From positions 248,001 to 312,000 of the forward strand of contig NZ_JADFFM010000002.1 in assembly GCF_015221995.1 (NCBI RefSeq): a stretch of 64,000 nt of DNA, in the 5' to 3' direction. This DNA is from Mucilaginibacter boryungensis (GTDB taxonomy: Bacteria; Bacteroidota; Bacteroidia; Sphingobacteriales; Sphingobacteriaceae). Below the pieces are notes generated by a model, which was not told where the DNA came from, ran no database searches, and saw nothing but the letters and a program-made list of their open reading frames with translations. The position numbers were made by a program, and so were the translations under genes. This document shows, piece after piece, positions 25,370 to 35,538 of this stretch (positions are counted from its first letter, which is position 1; each line of letters starts with the position of its first letter).

Positions 25370-25394
25370 AAAGATCAGATCAGGGACGATCTGT

Positions 25395-27284
25395 TTATTT
25401 TACTTCTTCGTTTGTTTTGTTGGCAACTACCCATTTTTCGTACTCGTGCAGGCCAGCCTCGTTGTCTTCGAAGTCATGGTGTGTATTCGAGCTCATGGTT
25501 TCAGACAAAGGCACAGTTTGCGGGATGAAATCCTCTTCAGCTCCAGGTTTGCTGTAATCATATGGCCAACGATATACAGTTGGAATTTCGCCAGGCCAGT
25601 TACCGTGTAGGTGTTCAACAGGCGCAGTCCATTCCAGGGTGTTTGCATGCCAAGGGTTTTGGCTTGATTTTTTGCCCCAGAATATAGAGTATATAAAGTT
25701 AAACAGGAATGCTACCTGGGCCACAGCCGACATGATAGCCGCCCAAGTGATAAACATATTTACCGATAACCAACGTTTCATTGATTCAAACTCGGTAAAG
25801 GCATAGTAACGGCGTGGTACACCATCAAGGCCCATAAAGTGCATCGGGAAGAATACCAGGTAAGCACCGATAAAGGTGATCCAGAAGTGCAGATAGCCTA
25901 ATTTTTCGTCCATTAGTTTACCAAACATTTTAGGGAACCAGTGATATACACCGGCCAACATACCAAATATAGCAGCCGAGCCCATTACCAGGTGGAAGTG
26001 GGCAACCACAAAGTATGTATCGTGCAGGTTAATATCTAAAGCGGCATTACCCAGGAAAATACCGGTTAAACCACCAGAGATGAAGAACGATACCATACCG
26101 ATAGCGAACAGCATGGCAGGTGTAAACCTGATATTACCACGCCACAACGTGGCCAGCCAGTTAAATGTTTTTACCGCCGATGGTACCGCGATGATCAGCG
26201 TAGTGATCATGAACACACCGCCCAGGAACGGGTTCATACCCGTAACGAACATGTGGTGACCCCATACAATAAACGATAATACAGTGATACCGATCAGTGA
26301 GTAAACCATGGCATGGTAACCAAAGATAGGTTTGCGTGAATTTACCGACATGATCTCTGAAGAGATACCCATGGCCGGCATAATTACGATATATACTTCG
26401 GGGTGACCAAGGAACCAGAACAAGTGCTGGAATAATATTGGGCTCCCCCCCTGGAATGACATTACTTTACCATTCAGTACAATGTCTGATAGGTAGAAAC
26501 TGGTACCAAAGCTACGGTCGAATATTAACAATACCACACCTGCAACTAATACAGGGAATGCTAATACACCCAGTATAGCTGTCAGGAAGAACGCCCAGAT
26601 AGTCAAAGGCATTTTCCACAGGTCCATACCTTTGGTACGCATATTTAATACAGTACTTACATAGTTAATACCGCCTAACAGTGACGATGCAATGAAACAC
26701 ACCATACTGATAAGCCATAAAGTCATACCCAAATCAGATCCCGGCATTGCTTTTGGTAAAGCAGATAGCGGCGGATAGATAGTCCAGCCACCGCCGGCAG
26801 GGCCTTTTTGGATAAAGAATGAACTAAGCATAATCACACTGGCCGTAAAGAAGAACCAGTAAGAAAGCATATTCATAAATGGCGAAGCCATATCGCGGGC
26901 ACCTAACTGCAACGGGATAAGCAGGTTACTAAAAGTACCGCTTAAGCCTGCTGTCAACACAAAGAATACCATGATGGTACCGTGGATGGTAACCAGCGAC
27001 AGGTAAAAGTTAGTATCTAAACGACCACCCGGGGCAAAACGGCCTAATAAAGTTTCCAGTAAAGGGAAGCTTTTTTCAGGGTAAGCCAGTTGGATCCTGA
27101 ATAAGATAGATAAGATCATTGCGATAACGGCCATAGTGATCCCTGTAATAAGGAATTGCTTGGCAATCATCTTATGGTCCTGACTGAAGATATATTTAGT
27201 CAGGAAAGTATCATGGTGATGCTCGTGATCATGGTCGTGGTCATGATGATGAACTCCGTGATCTTGAACTGCTAATGTTGACAT
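25395..27284 (-). CDS. ctaD: Cytochrome c oxidase subunit I
   Basis: 629 residues, at least twelve membrane helices. The catalytic core: WFLGHPEVYIVIMPA (CuB His and cross-linked Tyr), FIVWGHHMFVTGM (two more CuB His), and the heme a/a3 His pair in HDTYFVVAHFHLVMG. It reduces oxygen and pumps protons in the inner membrane. An unusual N-terminal stretch, residues 8-25, is made almost only of His, Asp and Glu (VHHHDHDHDHEHHH). The gene lies 17 nt behind subunit II and ends at an intrinsic terminator. Confidence 0.96.
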   Translation of the reverse strand: MSTLAVQDHGVHHHDHDHDHEHHHDTFLTKYIFSQDHKMIAKQFLITGITMAVIAMILSILFRIQLAYPEKSFPLLETLLGRFAPGGRLDTNFYLSLVTIHGTIMVFFVLTAGLSGTFSNLLIPLQLGARDMASPFMNMLSYWFFFTASVIMLSSFFIQKGPAGGGWTIYPPLSALPKAMPGSDLGMTLWLISMVCFIASSLLGGINYVSTVLNMRTKGMDLWKMPLTIWAFFLTAILGVLAFPVLVAGVVLLIFDRSFGTSFYLSDIVLNGKVMSFQGGSPILFQHLFWFLGHPEVYIVIMPAMGISSEIMSVNSRKPIFGYHAMVYSLIGITVLSFIVWGHHMFVTGMNPFLGGVFMITTLIIAVPSAVKTFNWLATLWRGNIRFTPAMLFAIGMVSFFISGGLTGIFLGNAALDINLHDTYFVVAHFHLVMGSAAIFGMLAGVYHWFPKMFGKLMDEKLGYLHFWITFIGAYLVFFPMHFMGLDGVPRRYYAFTEFESMKRWLSVNMFITWAAIMSAVAQVAFLFNFIYSIFWGKKSSQNPWHANTLEWTAPVEHLHGNWPGEIPTVYRWPYDYSKPGAEEDFIPQTVPLSETMSSNTHHDFEDNEAGLHEYEKWVVANKTNEEVK

Positions 27285-27301
27285 AATTGCTATCTGAAAT
27301 A

Positions 27302-28507
27302 TTAATTATTTAATGCTAACCTGTTTGTTACGCCACTTGTCTGTTGGCCAGCGTCAGCCAATTTCAATTCTTTTCTTAAACCGTCTGTCAGGTAAGGCTT
27401 TTGTTTAGACAGCCAGTCGGTGTACTCGGCCATAGTAACCACTCTTACGACCTTTTGCATGTTGTAGTGGCCACCGCCGCATATTTTATTGCAATATAAC
27501 AGGTACTCAAATTTCGGATTTTCCTCTTTGGCCCGCATCTGATCTGTAGTTAGCGTAGGCACAAATTTGAAGTAGGTTGGTAAGCCAGGTACCGCATTCA
27601 TTTGTACGCGGAAGTAAGGCATATAAAGACTATGAATAACATCCTGTGCAAAGATATTGATACGGATAGATTTACCTACAGGGATAACTAAGGTATCGGC
27701 TTTCAAATCGTCGAAACTGTTACGATCTTTAAAGTTAACGCCTAAGCTATTTGTACCACTAACCAGCTGGTAATTTTTATTACCCAATTTACCATCTTTA
27801 CCCGGGTAACGAATTAACCATTCAAACTGGTGACCGGTTACATCGATATTGATATCGCCTTTAACGTTAACTGTATTGGTAACCGTCCTCCAGGTGAAGA
27901 AACCGAATACCACCAATATAGTTAATACGATAGCCGGAATAATAGTCCATACCTTTTCAATAGTATTATTGTGTGGCAGGAAGTAAGCGCGGCGTTTTTC
28001 TGAATAACGGTAGCGGAACAGGAACCAGAATAAAAGTATTTGCGTAATTACAAATACGATCATGGTAAGTACCGTAGTGGTCAGGAACATTTCATCAATT
28101 TTCACACCATGTATTGATGCTGCTTCAGGCAAGGTCATGCTGCCCTGTACAGTAAACGACCAGTAGGCTGCAGCGCCACCTATCACTAAAAACAGAATAC
28201 ATATCACCCCCATGATATTGTTCCAGTTCATGGGTTTCTTACCATTCAACTGGTTGGTCAGATCATACACTTTTAATATACGGCCTACAATGGCAACGCC
28301 TATGCAAACCAATACAAAAAGCAGTACATAGTACTCAACGCCTGCCCACATGGTTGCTTTGGCGGTATCATCAATAGCACTGGCATCGCCTGCCGCAGTA
28401 GCCGATTGCGTTGGTGCCTGCGCCAGTAGCACTTGTGTGCCGCCCAATAGTAACATGGCCAGCAGCGCAGCTATTTTTTTAGAATTTATCAAATTTCTGA
28501 ATCCCAT
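27302..28507 (-). CDS. ctaC: Cytochrome c oxidase subunit II (no fused cytochrome c)
   Basis: 401 residues. Signal peptide, then about four hydrophobic segments where classical subunit II has two, and the periplasmic cupredoxin domain. The CuA site is YCNKICGGGHYNMQKVV (C...CxxxH..M pattern) with the upstream His in DVIHSLYMP. There is no CxxCH, so the enzyme is aa3-type rather than caa3. It should receive electrons from alternative complex III encoded just upstream, as in the ACIII-aa3 supercomplexes known from Flavobacterium. Confidence 0.94.
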   Translation of the reverse strand: MGFRNLINSKKIAALLAMLLLGGTQVLLAQAPTQSATAAGDASAIDDTAKATMWAGVEYYVLLFVLVCIGVAIVGRILKVYDLTNQLNGKKPMNWNNIMGVICILFLVIGGAAAYWSFTVQGSMTLPEAASIHGVKIDEMFLTTTVLTMIVFVITQILLFWFLFRYRYSEKRRAYFLPHNNTIEKVWTIIPAIVLTILVVFGFFTWRTVTNTVNVKGDINIDVTGHQFEWLIRYPGKDGKLGNKNYQLVSGTNSLGVNFKDRNSFDDLKADTLVIPVGKSIRINIFAQDVIHSLYMPYFRVQMNAVPGLPTYFKFVPTLTTDQMRAKEENPKFEYLLYCNKICGGGHYNMQKVVRVVTMAEYTDWLSKQKPYLTDGLRKELKLADAGQQTSGVTNRLALNN

Positions 28508-28551
28508 TATTGTGTTCTTTTGGTATTCTCTTTAATTTACAAAATTAGTAA

Positions 28552-29817
28552 TTATATATGGTGGTGCAGGCTCTCCTGCAGGAACGGGTGCTTCTTTGGA
28601 ATTAATGATTTGAACTTGCTTACAGCGGTCAGTACCATGAACGTGAACAAACCTGCAAAACCTAAGAAGGTACCTATTTCAATCCAACCGATCTCGCTAT
28701 ACCAGTTTGCCTGCGGGCCAACACTGCCAGGCATTACCATCACAAAATAATCCAGCCAGTGGCCAATTACCAGGATAGTAGCAATTACAGTTAATACACG
28801 GGTCATCCTTTTTGAATCGCGCGACATGATTACGAATAGCGGCGCTACAAAGTTTAACACAAGATCTAACCAAAACCATGGTTTAAATTCAGGTTCCCAC
28901 CTGCGGTAAAAATATTCAGCCTCTTCCGGGATGTTAGCATAGTACATTAACAGGAACTGTGCAAACCAGGTATAAGTCCAGAAAATTGAGAAAGCGAACA
29001 TGAACAAGCCCATATTATGCATATGGTTTTCTGTTAACCAAGGTAAATAACCTTGCTTACGCAGATAGATCATTACCAAAGTCATTACCGATAGCCCGCC
29101 TACCCACATGGCGGCAAAGTTGTACCAGCCGAACATGGTAGAGAACCAATGTGATTCTAACGACATGATAGCATCGAAAGAGAACAGAGGAAATGTAAAG
29201 CCTAAAATGGTTAAGAACGCTGCCGAAACATTAAAGCTTTTTTTGTAATTATACATACCGCCAACTTCATCCTCGTTCTCTGAATATTTAACCAGCAACC
29301 AGCCAAATACGCTATAAAAAGCCAGCAGGCCTGCAATACGGATCAGGAAGAAAGGCACATTCAGGTAGCCTGATTTCTTCACAACAACCGCATCGAATGT
29401 TTCAGAACCTGGTGTAGTGGTGCCTTTGGCAGCCCAGGTATATAAATAAGGAACGGTTACCTGTTTATGTTCTTCGTTTAAAGCAGTATGGGTAAATGAT
29501 AAACCTGCAGCAATTATTACAATTAATATTACTGCGGCTATGGGCAATACCTTAGCAAAAGCCTGTGGTACGCGCAGCATTGAAGCCGACCAGCCTGCCT
29601 GCGCCACATACTGCAAGCCGCAAAAGAAAGCACCACAAATGCACACACAGGTTAAATAATAGCCCATTATTAATAGGTTGGCAAAGGTGCGCTCGGCGTT
29701 ACCTGTTAAAAAGCCCGCAAGTACAACAATAACACCTATTACAATAGCGGCTAAACTCCAGGTTTTTGCTTTACCTGTAAATTCAAAACGCTCGTCAAAA
29801 TTAATATGAGTCTTCAT
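28552..29817 (-). CDS. actF: Alternative complex III subunit ActF
   Basis: 421 residues from ATG 29817; a TTG one codon earlier is ignored. About ten membrane helices, polytopic, related to NrfD/PsrC-type quinone-interacting subunits but shorter and more diverged than ActC. Position after ActE and before oxidase subunit II is the standard place of actF. Its role is structural and possibly proton-conducting in the quinol:electron acceptor oxidoreductase. Confidence 0.88.
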   Translation of the reverse strand: MKTHINFDERFEFTGKAKTWSLAAIVIGVIVVLAGFLTGNAERTFANLLIMGYYLTCVCICGAFFCGLQYVAQAGWSASMLRVPQAFAKVLPIAAVILIVIIAAGLSFTHTALNEEHKQVTVPYLYTWAAKGTTTPGSETFDAVVVKKSGYLNVPFFLIRIAGLLAFYSVFGWLLVKYSENEDEVGGMYNYKKSFNVSAAFLTILGFTFPLFSFDAIMSLESHWFSTMFGWYNFAAMWVGGLSVMTLVMIYLRKQGYLPWLTENHMHNMGLFMFAFSIFWTYTWFAQFLLMYYANIPEEAEYFYRRWEPEFKPWFWLDLVLNFVAPLFVIMSRDSKRMTRVLTVIATILVIGHWLDYFVMVMPGSVGPQANWYSEIGWIEIGTFLGFAGLFTFMVLTAVSKFKSLIPKKHPFLQESLHHHI

Positions 29818-29830
29818 CAAAATTTAATTC

Positions 29831-30406
29831 TTATAAAGTTTGTAAATGGTGAACGTACATAATTACCTTCCAACGCTCTTCTGGTGATAATTGCGACGCG
29901 TATGAACCCATTGCGTTTACACCGTAAGTGATGGTGTGGTATATTTTACCATCTGTAAGGTCTTTCATAGCGCCACCGCGCGATGATTGCCCTTTTGAAT
30001 AGGATGGCGGCGGCGGGAAACCGTGCGCTACCACCGTACCATCGCCCTGGCCTGTTTCACCGTGACAAGGCGAGCAAAAGTGCATATAAAGTACTTTACC
30101 TTCAGCATAGTTGTTTTGTGTTTGTGGTAACATCGTTTTCACTTCCGTACCAGCTAGTTCATAGCCATCTTTGTTATTTGGATAATCAAATTTCACAAAG
30201 CCTACAGGTATAGTACCTGCCGGTGGTACCTGGGCTGTCTTACCATCTGCAAAGTTCGGATTTTTCTGATCCGGATCGTATGCAATGTGCTCGTACATAT
30301 TGGGGGCGTATTCCCAACCGGTGCTCCTTTTATCATTACATGATGATGAAAGTACCGTTGCAGCAACGGCAACAACCGCTGCGCCCAATATTCTAAACTT
30401 ATTCAT
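29831..30406 (-). CDS. actE: Alternative complex III mono-heme cytochrome c lipoprotein ActE
   Basis: 191 residues from ATG 30406 (MNKFRILGAAVV). A lipoprotein signal (VLSSSC) anchors it to the membrane surface. One heme c motif, CSPCH, is in YMHFCSPCHGETGQGDG, with a C-terminal Met region (AMGSYASQLSPEERW). It passes electrons within ACIII or to oxidase. The start overlaps the stop codon of ActD. Confidence 0.92.
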   Translation of the reverse strand: MNKFRILGAAVVAVAATVLSSSCNDKRSTGWEYAPNMYEHIAYDPDQKNPNFADGKTAQVPPAGTIPVGFVKFDYPNNKDGYELAGTEVKTMLPQTQNNYAEGKVLYMHFCSPCHGETGQGDGTVVAHGFPPPPSYSKGQSSRGGAMKDLTDGKIYHTITYGVNAMGSYASQLSPEERWKVIMYVHHLQTL

Positions 30407-30935
30407 AGCTAACATATTTTCTGTCGTTATGCTTAATTTCTACCGCTCCTGCGTCTTTTAATATATTGGTAATATCATCATGTGGGATATTACCTTTTGC
30501 GTCAATTGCTATTACAAACCTGTCGTCGGTTGCCCTGTAGTCCATTACACGTGGCGTACGGCCCGGGAAAAGGTGTGTGGCATAAAAGAAGGTAGCCACC
30601 ATACCAAACGCGGTAAATAATACGGTCCACTCAAAAGTGATTGGAATAAAATCGGGTATAGCAAAGTGGTTTTTGCCACCAATATTCATTGGCCAATCAT
30701 GCACCATGGTGTAATAAATGATGGCGAATATGGTGCTGCCACCTAAACAACCAAACATGAATGCGGCGTAACCCAAGCGTGATGCTTTAACACCTAATTT
30801 ATCCTCGATACCGTGAATAGGCATTGGGGTATATACATCATAAATAGGCACACTGTTCTTTTGCAGTTTTTCGATCCCGTGCATCATATCATCCGGATCA
30901 TCAAAAAGGCCCAATATAAATTTAGTACTGCTCAT
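30399..30935 (-). CDS. actD: Alternative complex III subunit ActD (DUF3341)
   Basis: 178 residues. A cytoplasmic N-terminal domain (FILGLFDDPDDMMHGIEKL, VYTPMPIHGIEDKLG) and two membrane helices (about 55-77 and 100-122) are diagnostic of DUF3341/ActD. It is a structural membrane subunit of ACIII. Confidence 0.93.
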   Translation of the reverse strand: MSSTKFILGLFDDPDDMMHGIEKLQKNSVPIYDVYTPMPIHGIEDKLGVKASRLGYAAFMFGCLGGSTIFAIIYYTMVHDWPMNIGGKNHFAIPDFIPITFEWTVLFTAFGMVATFFYATHLFPGRTPRVMDYRATDDRFVIAIDAKGNIPHDDITNILKDAGAVEIKHNDRKYVSYE

Positions 30936-30942
30936 CGTTTAA

Positions 30943-32415
30943 TTATGCTTTTTGGTAATCAGCCAGCTCAACACTGTCAAATTTCGTTAACGCCTCTTTA
31001 TAAAACTCAACTTCTTCAGGATCCTGGTGACCTTCAGCAATCAGTTTCTTCTTAGCCTGCTCGCTCGAACCTTTCAGTAACAGTTTCACCTCGGCCATCG
31101 CTACTGAAGGCAGCACCCTGATGAATAACAGGAACAAGGTAAAGAATACACCTATCGACCCGATGAATACGCTTACATCTATCCAGGTTGGGTAAAACAT
31201 AGCCCAGCTTGATGGGATGTAATCGCGGTGTAACGAGGTTACGATAATTACAAAACGTTCGAACCACATACCAATATTTACCACAATTGATAAAGCCCAT
31301 GATATCTGAATATTAGTACGTACCCTTTTGAACCACATTAACTGGGTCATTAGCACGTTACAGCCATACATCATACAACCTGCCCACCAGTACGGGCCAA
31401 TAAACCTGTTAAGGAAAGTATATTGTTCGTATTCACCGCCTGAATAGTAAGCGATAAAGAACTCGGTAATATAAGCCACACCTACAATTGAACCTGTTAC
31501 CAGGATGATCTTATTCATCGCTTCAATGTGGAACATGGTGATATAGTTCTCCAACGCTAATACTTTACGGGTAACCAGCAGTAGTGTTTGCACCATCGCG
31601 AAACCCGAGAAGATTGCACCCGCAACGAAGTATGGCGGGAAGATAGTAGTATGCCAGCCCGGTTCAAGCGAAGTAGCAAAGTCCATAGATACGATGGTGT
31701 GTACCGAAAGTACCAGTGGCGTAGCAATACCGGCTAATATTAATGATATGGTTTCAAAACGCTGCCAGGTTTTTACCGAACCGGTCCAGCCGAATGAACA
31801 AATGGAATATATTTTACGGCGCAGGCCAGTAGCACGGTCGCGGATTGACGCGATATCGGGTAATAAACCGCAATACCAGAATACTAACGATACCGAGAAA
31901 TAAGTCGAGATTGCGAATACGTCCCAGATCAGCGGTGAGTTAAAGTTAACCCATAGTGAACCGTACTGGTTAGGGATAGGTAAAGAATAGATAGCCATCC
32001 ATGGGCGGCCCATGTGTGCCACGATGTAGGTGGCGGCGCAAATTACCGCGAAGATGGTCATCGCTTCTGCCGACCGGTTAATAGAGTTACGCCAGTTTTG
32101 ACGGAACAATAACAATACCGCCGAGATCAGCGTTCCGGCATGACCGATACCTACCCACCACACGAAACCGGTGATATCCCAGGCCCAGCCAACTGTTTTG
32201 TTTAAGCCCCACGAGCCGATACCATACCAAAAGGTGTAACTAACTGCAAACACCCAAAGCAAAGCACCAAGCGAAGCCACGGTGAAACCTATCCACCAGG
32301 CCTTGGTAGGCATATTTTCTACAGGGCGTAAAACGTCATCGGTAATTTTAGCATAGGTAATGTCCTTGCCGGTAATTAACGGTTCCCTGATTATTGATTC
32401 ATTATGAGATGCCAT
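30943..32415 (-). CDS. actC: Alternative complex III quinol-binding subunit ActC (NrfD/PsrC family)
   Basis: 490 residues with about ten membrane helices. Features include VWWVGIGHAGTLISAVLLLF, AHMGRPWMAIYSLPIPNQ and a C-terminal cytoplasmic tail. This is the NrfD-type subunit that binds menaquinol near the periplasmic side and hands electrons to the Fe-S clusters of ActB. It follows actB by 23 nt. Confidence 0.94.
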   Translation of the reverse strand: MASHNESIIREPLITGKDITYAKITDDVLRPVENMPTKAWWIGFTVASLGALLWVFAVSYTFWYGIGSWGLNKTVGWAWDITGFVWWVGIGHAGTLISAVLLLFRQNWRNSINRSAEAMTIFAVICAATYIVAHMGRPWMAIYSLPIPNQYGSLWVNFNSPLIWDVFAISTYFSVSLVFWYCGLLPDIASIRDRATGLRRKIYSICSFGWTGSVKTWQRFETISLILAGIATPLVLSVHTIVSMDFATSLEPGWHTTIFPPYFVAGAIFSGFAMVQTLLLVTRKVLALENYITMFHIEAMNKIILVTGSIVGVAYITEFFIAYYSGGEYEQYTFLNRFIGPYWWAGCMMYGCNVLMTQLMWFKRVRTNIQISWALSIVVNIGMWFERFVIIVTSLHRDYIPSSWAMFYPTWIDVSVFIGSIGVFFTLFLLFIRVLPSVAMAEVKLLLKGSSEQAKKKLIAEGHQDPEEVEFYKEALTKFDSVELADYQKA

Positions 32416-32438
32416 ATATAATCTCTGTTATAATAAAA

Positions 32439-35400
32439 TTAAGCCACTTGTTCGTTTGTATTTCTCACTTTAACCTGGTAACCAATACCCGGCTGAATGT
32501 TCAATTCTTCCAGTACATAGTAAGTACGTTCGCTTTTCAGCGCTTTTGATACTTCCGATTCCGGATCGTTAGCATTACCAAACACGATCGCGTTAGCGGT
32601 ACAGGTTTGCTGACAGGCCACTTTTACTTCACCATCCTTTAACGGACGTTTTTCCATTTTGGCTTTCAGTTTACCTGCTTGTATACGCTGGATACACATT
32701 GAACATTTTTCCATTACCCCACGGAAACGGGTGGTAACATCAGGGTTCAATACTAATTGAGTGTATTCATTTTGCATGTAGTTCTCGAAACGAGAATCGT
32801 TCCAGTAGTTGAACCAGTTGAAACGGCGCACTTTAAACGGACAGTTGTTAGCACAGTAACGTGTACCTATGCAACGGTTGTAAGCCATGTGGTTCAAGCC
32901 TTCGCTTGAGTGTACGGTGGCCAATACCGGGCAAACTGTTTCGCAAGGTGCATGGTCGCAGTGCTGGCAAAGCATTGGCTGGTGAACAACCGATACGTTA
33001 TCAAAATCCTGCAGTTTAACTATTTCATCTTCTTTGGTAACAGCTGTTGTGCCGTTATCGTTAAAGCTGTAGTAACGGTCGATACGGATCCAGTGCATTT
33101 CGCGGCGACGACGAACTTCGTCTTTACCCACAACCGGTACGTTATTTTCAGCGTTACAAGCTACCACGCAGGCACCGCAACCAGTACAAGCGTTCAAATC
33201 TATCGCCATAACCCAGTTGTATTGCGGGCGATCGTAATCGTCCCAAAGGCTGGTGGCATTGTAATCTTTTTTCTCTTCGCCCCTGCCGCTGCCTGCTGCC
33301 GGGTTTTTCACATATGCTGCAAATGAAGCCTCGCGAATAACGCTACGGCCTTCATAGCTATGGTGTGTTTGTGTTTGTGCCAAAGGCGATTTTTCACCTG
33401 TAAGGCTTAAAGTAACCAAACCGGTGGTTTGGAAAGTACCATTGCGGAAGCTGTAGAATGGATAAGCATTTGCACCTACACCATCGCCTACTTTACCGCT
33501 GGCGGTACGGCCATAACCTAAAGCAATTGATACAGAACCTTGTGCCTGGCCAGGTTGGAACAATAACGGCAATTTAATGCTGTAACCGTCAACCTTCACT
33601 TCAACCACATCGCCTTCTTCAGCTTTTAATACATCACGGCCAAATTTCTCAGAAACTGCCGCGAAGTTTTCCCACGTAACTTTCGATACCGGATCAGGCA
33701 TTTCCTGTAACCATGGATTGTTTGCTTTTTTACCATCGCCAACACCGTTGTTTACATACAGTGCCAATTCAACCTGGCCGTTACCGGCGGCTAATTTAGC
33801 GCTGGCGTTAGCTATAGTTTGTGCTACAGCGTTCAGGTCTTTGCTGAAGGTATAAGTACCTGCTGGTTTATCAGCCAATTTTACAAAGCCGGTTTGCAAT
33901 AATGCTTCCCATGCTTTTTGGCCCGAACCCATCCCTGATTTAGGGAATATAGTGGTATCCCAGGTGTTACGTACAAAAGTGTAGTAATCTTTTACCGGGC
34001 TATCGCTCCAATGTAATAAGCTTTGTTCAGCCTGGCGGGTATTATATACCGGGTTAATGGTTGGCTGTACAATAGCGTAGTAACCTTCCATTACCTGTGC
34101 ATCGCCCCATGATTCCAAATAATGATGGTTTGGTGCTAAAACAGAGCATAAGGCCGCTGTTTCATCTTTCTGATCGGCAAAAGTTACTTTCAGTTTTACT
34201 TTAGCCAGCGCGTCGGTAAATTCCTTTTGCTTATAGTAATCGTAAGCAGGGTTGGCATTCAGGAAAAATACCGCGTCAACCTCGCCCCTGTTCATTTCTG
34301 CAATGAAGTCAGTGAACTCGGCATCGTTACCTGCATACTTGTTGTTAGCAGTATCCAGATCGATAGTAGTACCGTAGCTGCCCAATAAAGAGTTGATGGC
34401 ATTTACTAATACCTGCGCGGCAACATCATTTGTACCGGCAACTACCAGGGCTTTGCCTTTGGCAGCCATCAGTTCTTTGGCCACAACTTTAATAGCGTTA
34501 GCCACAACGTTGCTGTCCAGTTTGCCTGAACCCGGCAGCGAAGTACCTGAAAGTTCGTTGTATAAAGCTATCAGCGCCAAACCTTCCTGCGATGGTTTTA
34601 CAGGTACACGGGTATCGGCATTGGTACCGGTCATGCTCATACCAGCTTCGAACTGGATGTGGCGCGACATTTTTTTGCTTTCCAGCGATTTTGCGTTACG
34701 GTTTGATACGTATTGCAGTGTATGTTCTTCAGGCGATACCCAGGTACCCAGGAAATCGGCGCCGAAGCTTACAATCACGTCAGCTTTATCAAAACGGTAG
34801 CGTGGTACAACAGCTTTACCAAAGCTATTTTGGTTAGCCTGGATAATACCGGTATATGATACCGAATCGTAATTAATATGTTTAGTGTTAGGGAAAGCAG
34901 CTATAAAACCGTTAATAACCGCTAATGTTGATGGGCTATATACAGTTGATGATATGATACGTATTTTTTTACCGCCTGCTTTAATAGCAGCCAGTTCATT
35001 TTTCACAAATGAATCAACTGCATCCCAGGTGGTTTCACCCCCATCTTTTTCAGGACCTTTTAAGCGGCCTGAGTTGTATAGATCAAGCACCGACGCCTGG
35101 CCTTGCGCGCTGATACCCCCTTTGGTTAAGATATCGCCCGGGTTACCTTCTATTTTAATAGGACGGCCTTCACGGGTTTTCACCAATATAGGCTGGCCTT
35201 CAAAGCTGGAAACATAGTAGTTGGCTATACCCGGAGTAACCTCTTCAGGTTTAATAAGGTAAGGGATAGATTTATGCACAGGCACTTTTTGGCAAGCTGC
35301 CAAAGTAACTGCGCCAACACCAAAGCCCAGCGCTTTTAAAAAGTCGCGGCGCGGTGTTTTAGCTGATAAGCCCGATCCGCTCAGCACATCCTCAATAGGG

Positions 35401-35495
35401 ATAGGCTCCGCGAATTCGTGTTTATTTTTCTCAACAAATTCCGGTGTGTTGTTTAGTTCTTCTAAACCTTTCCAGTATTTTTTATTGCTGTCCAT
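32439..35495 (-). CDS. actB: Alternative complex III iron-sulfur subunit ActB (molybdopterin oxidoreductase-like)
   Basis: 1018 residues. N-terminal Tat-variant signal (PRRDFLKALGFG...) with a Cys after AA (TLAAC). A large molybdopterin-oxidoreductase-like part (about 60-740) is followed by a ferredoxin-like part with four cluster motifs: CTGCGACVVACNAEN, CQHCDHAPCETVCPV, CIGTRYCANNCPF and CSMCIQ...CQQTC. From work on ACIII in other species the first part carries no molybdenum cofactor; it is kept as a scaffold. Electrons run from the quinol site in ActC through these clusters to the hemes of ActA. Confidence 0.95.
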   Translation of the reverse strand: MDSNKKYWKGLEELNNTPEFVEKNKHEFAEPIPIEDVLSGSGLSAKTPRRDFLKALGFGVGAVTLAACQKVPVHKSIPYLIKPEEVTPGIANYYVSSFEGQPILVKTREGRPIKIEGNPGDILTKGGISAQGQASVLDLYNSGRLKGPEKDGGETTWDAVDSFVKNELAAIKAGGKKIRIISSTVYSPSTLAVINGFIAAFPNTKHINYDSVSYTGIIQANQNSFGKAVVPRYRFDKADVIVSFGADFLGTWVSPEEHTLQYVSNRNAKSLESKKMSRHIQFEAGMSMTGTNADTRVPVKPSQEGLALIALYNELSGTSLPGSGKLDSNVVANAIKVVAKELMAAKGKALVVAGTNDVAAQVLVNAINSLLGSYGTTIDLDTANNKYAGNDAEFTDFIAEMNRGEVDAVFFLNANPAYDYYKQKEFTDALAKVKLKVTFADQKDETAALCSVLAPNHHYLESWGDAQVMEGYYAIVQPTINPVYNTRQAEQSLLHWSDSPVKDYYTFVRNTWDTTIFPKSGMGSGQKAWEALLQTGFVKLADKPAGTYTFSKDLNAVAQTIANASAKLAAGNGQVELALYVNNGVGDGKKANNPWLQEMPDPVSKVTWENFAAVSEKFGRDVLKAEEGDVVEVKVDGYSIKLPLLFQPGQAQGSVSIALGYGRTASGKVGDGVGANAYPFYSFRNGTFQTTGLVTLSLTGEKSPLAQTQTHHSYEGRSVIREASFAAYVKNPAAGSGRGEEKKDYNATSLWDDYDRPQYNWVMAIDLNACTGCGACVVACNAENNVPVVGKDEVRRRREMHWIRIDRYYSFNDNGTTAVTKEDEIVKLQDFDNVSVVHQPMLCQHCDHAPCETVCPVLATVHSSEGLNHMAYNRCIGTRYCANNCPFKVRRFNWFNYWNDSRFENYMQNEYTQLVLNPDVTTRFRGVMEKCSMCIQRIQAGKLKAKMEKRPLKDGEVKVACQQTCTANAIVFGNANDPESEVSKALKSERTYYVLEELNIQPGIGYQVKVRNTNEQVA

Positions 35496-35538
35496 TTAAG
35501 CTATATAAACTGTAATTGCTAAGTTCTTTTTTTTAATA

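Noticed and set aside
32910..33326. Open frame of 138 codons on the plus strand inside actB
   Set aside because: Antisense to a well-supported Fe-S subunit; composition is that of a shadow frame with no family resemblance.
34393..34800. Open frame of 135 codons on the plus strand inside actB
   Set aside because: Antisense shadow of actB; no start context or motif.
32439..35495. Active molybdopterin oxidoreductase
   Set aside because: Gene order and the NrfD/ActD/ActE partners identify it as ActB of alternative complex III, which does not carry the cofactor.
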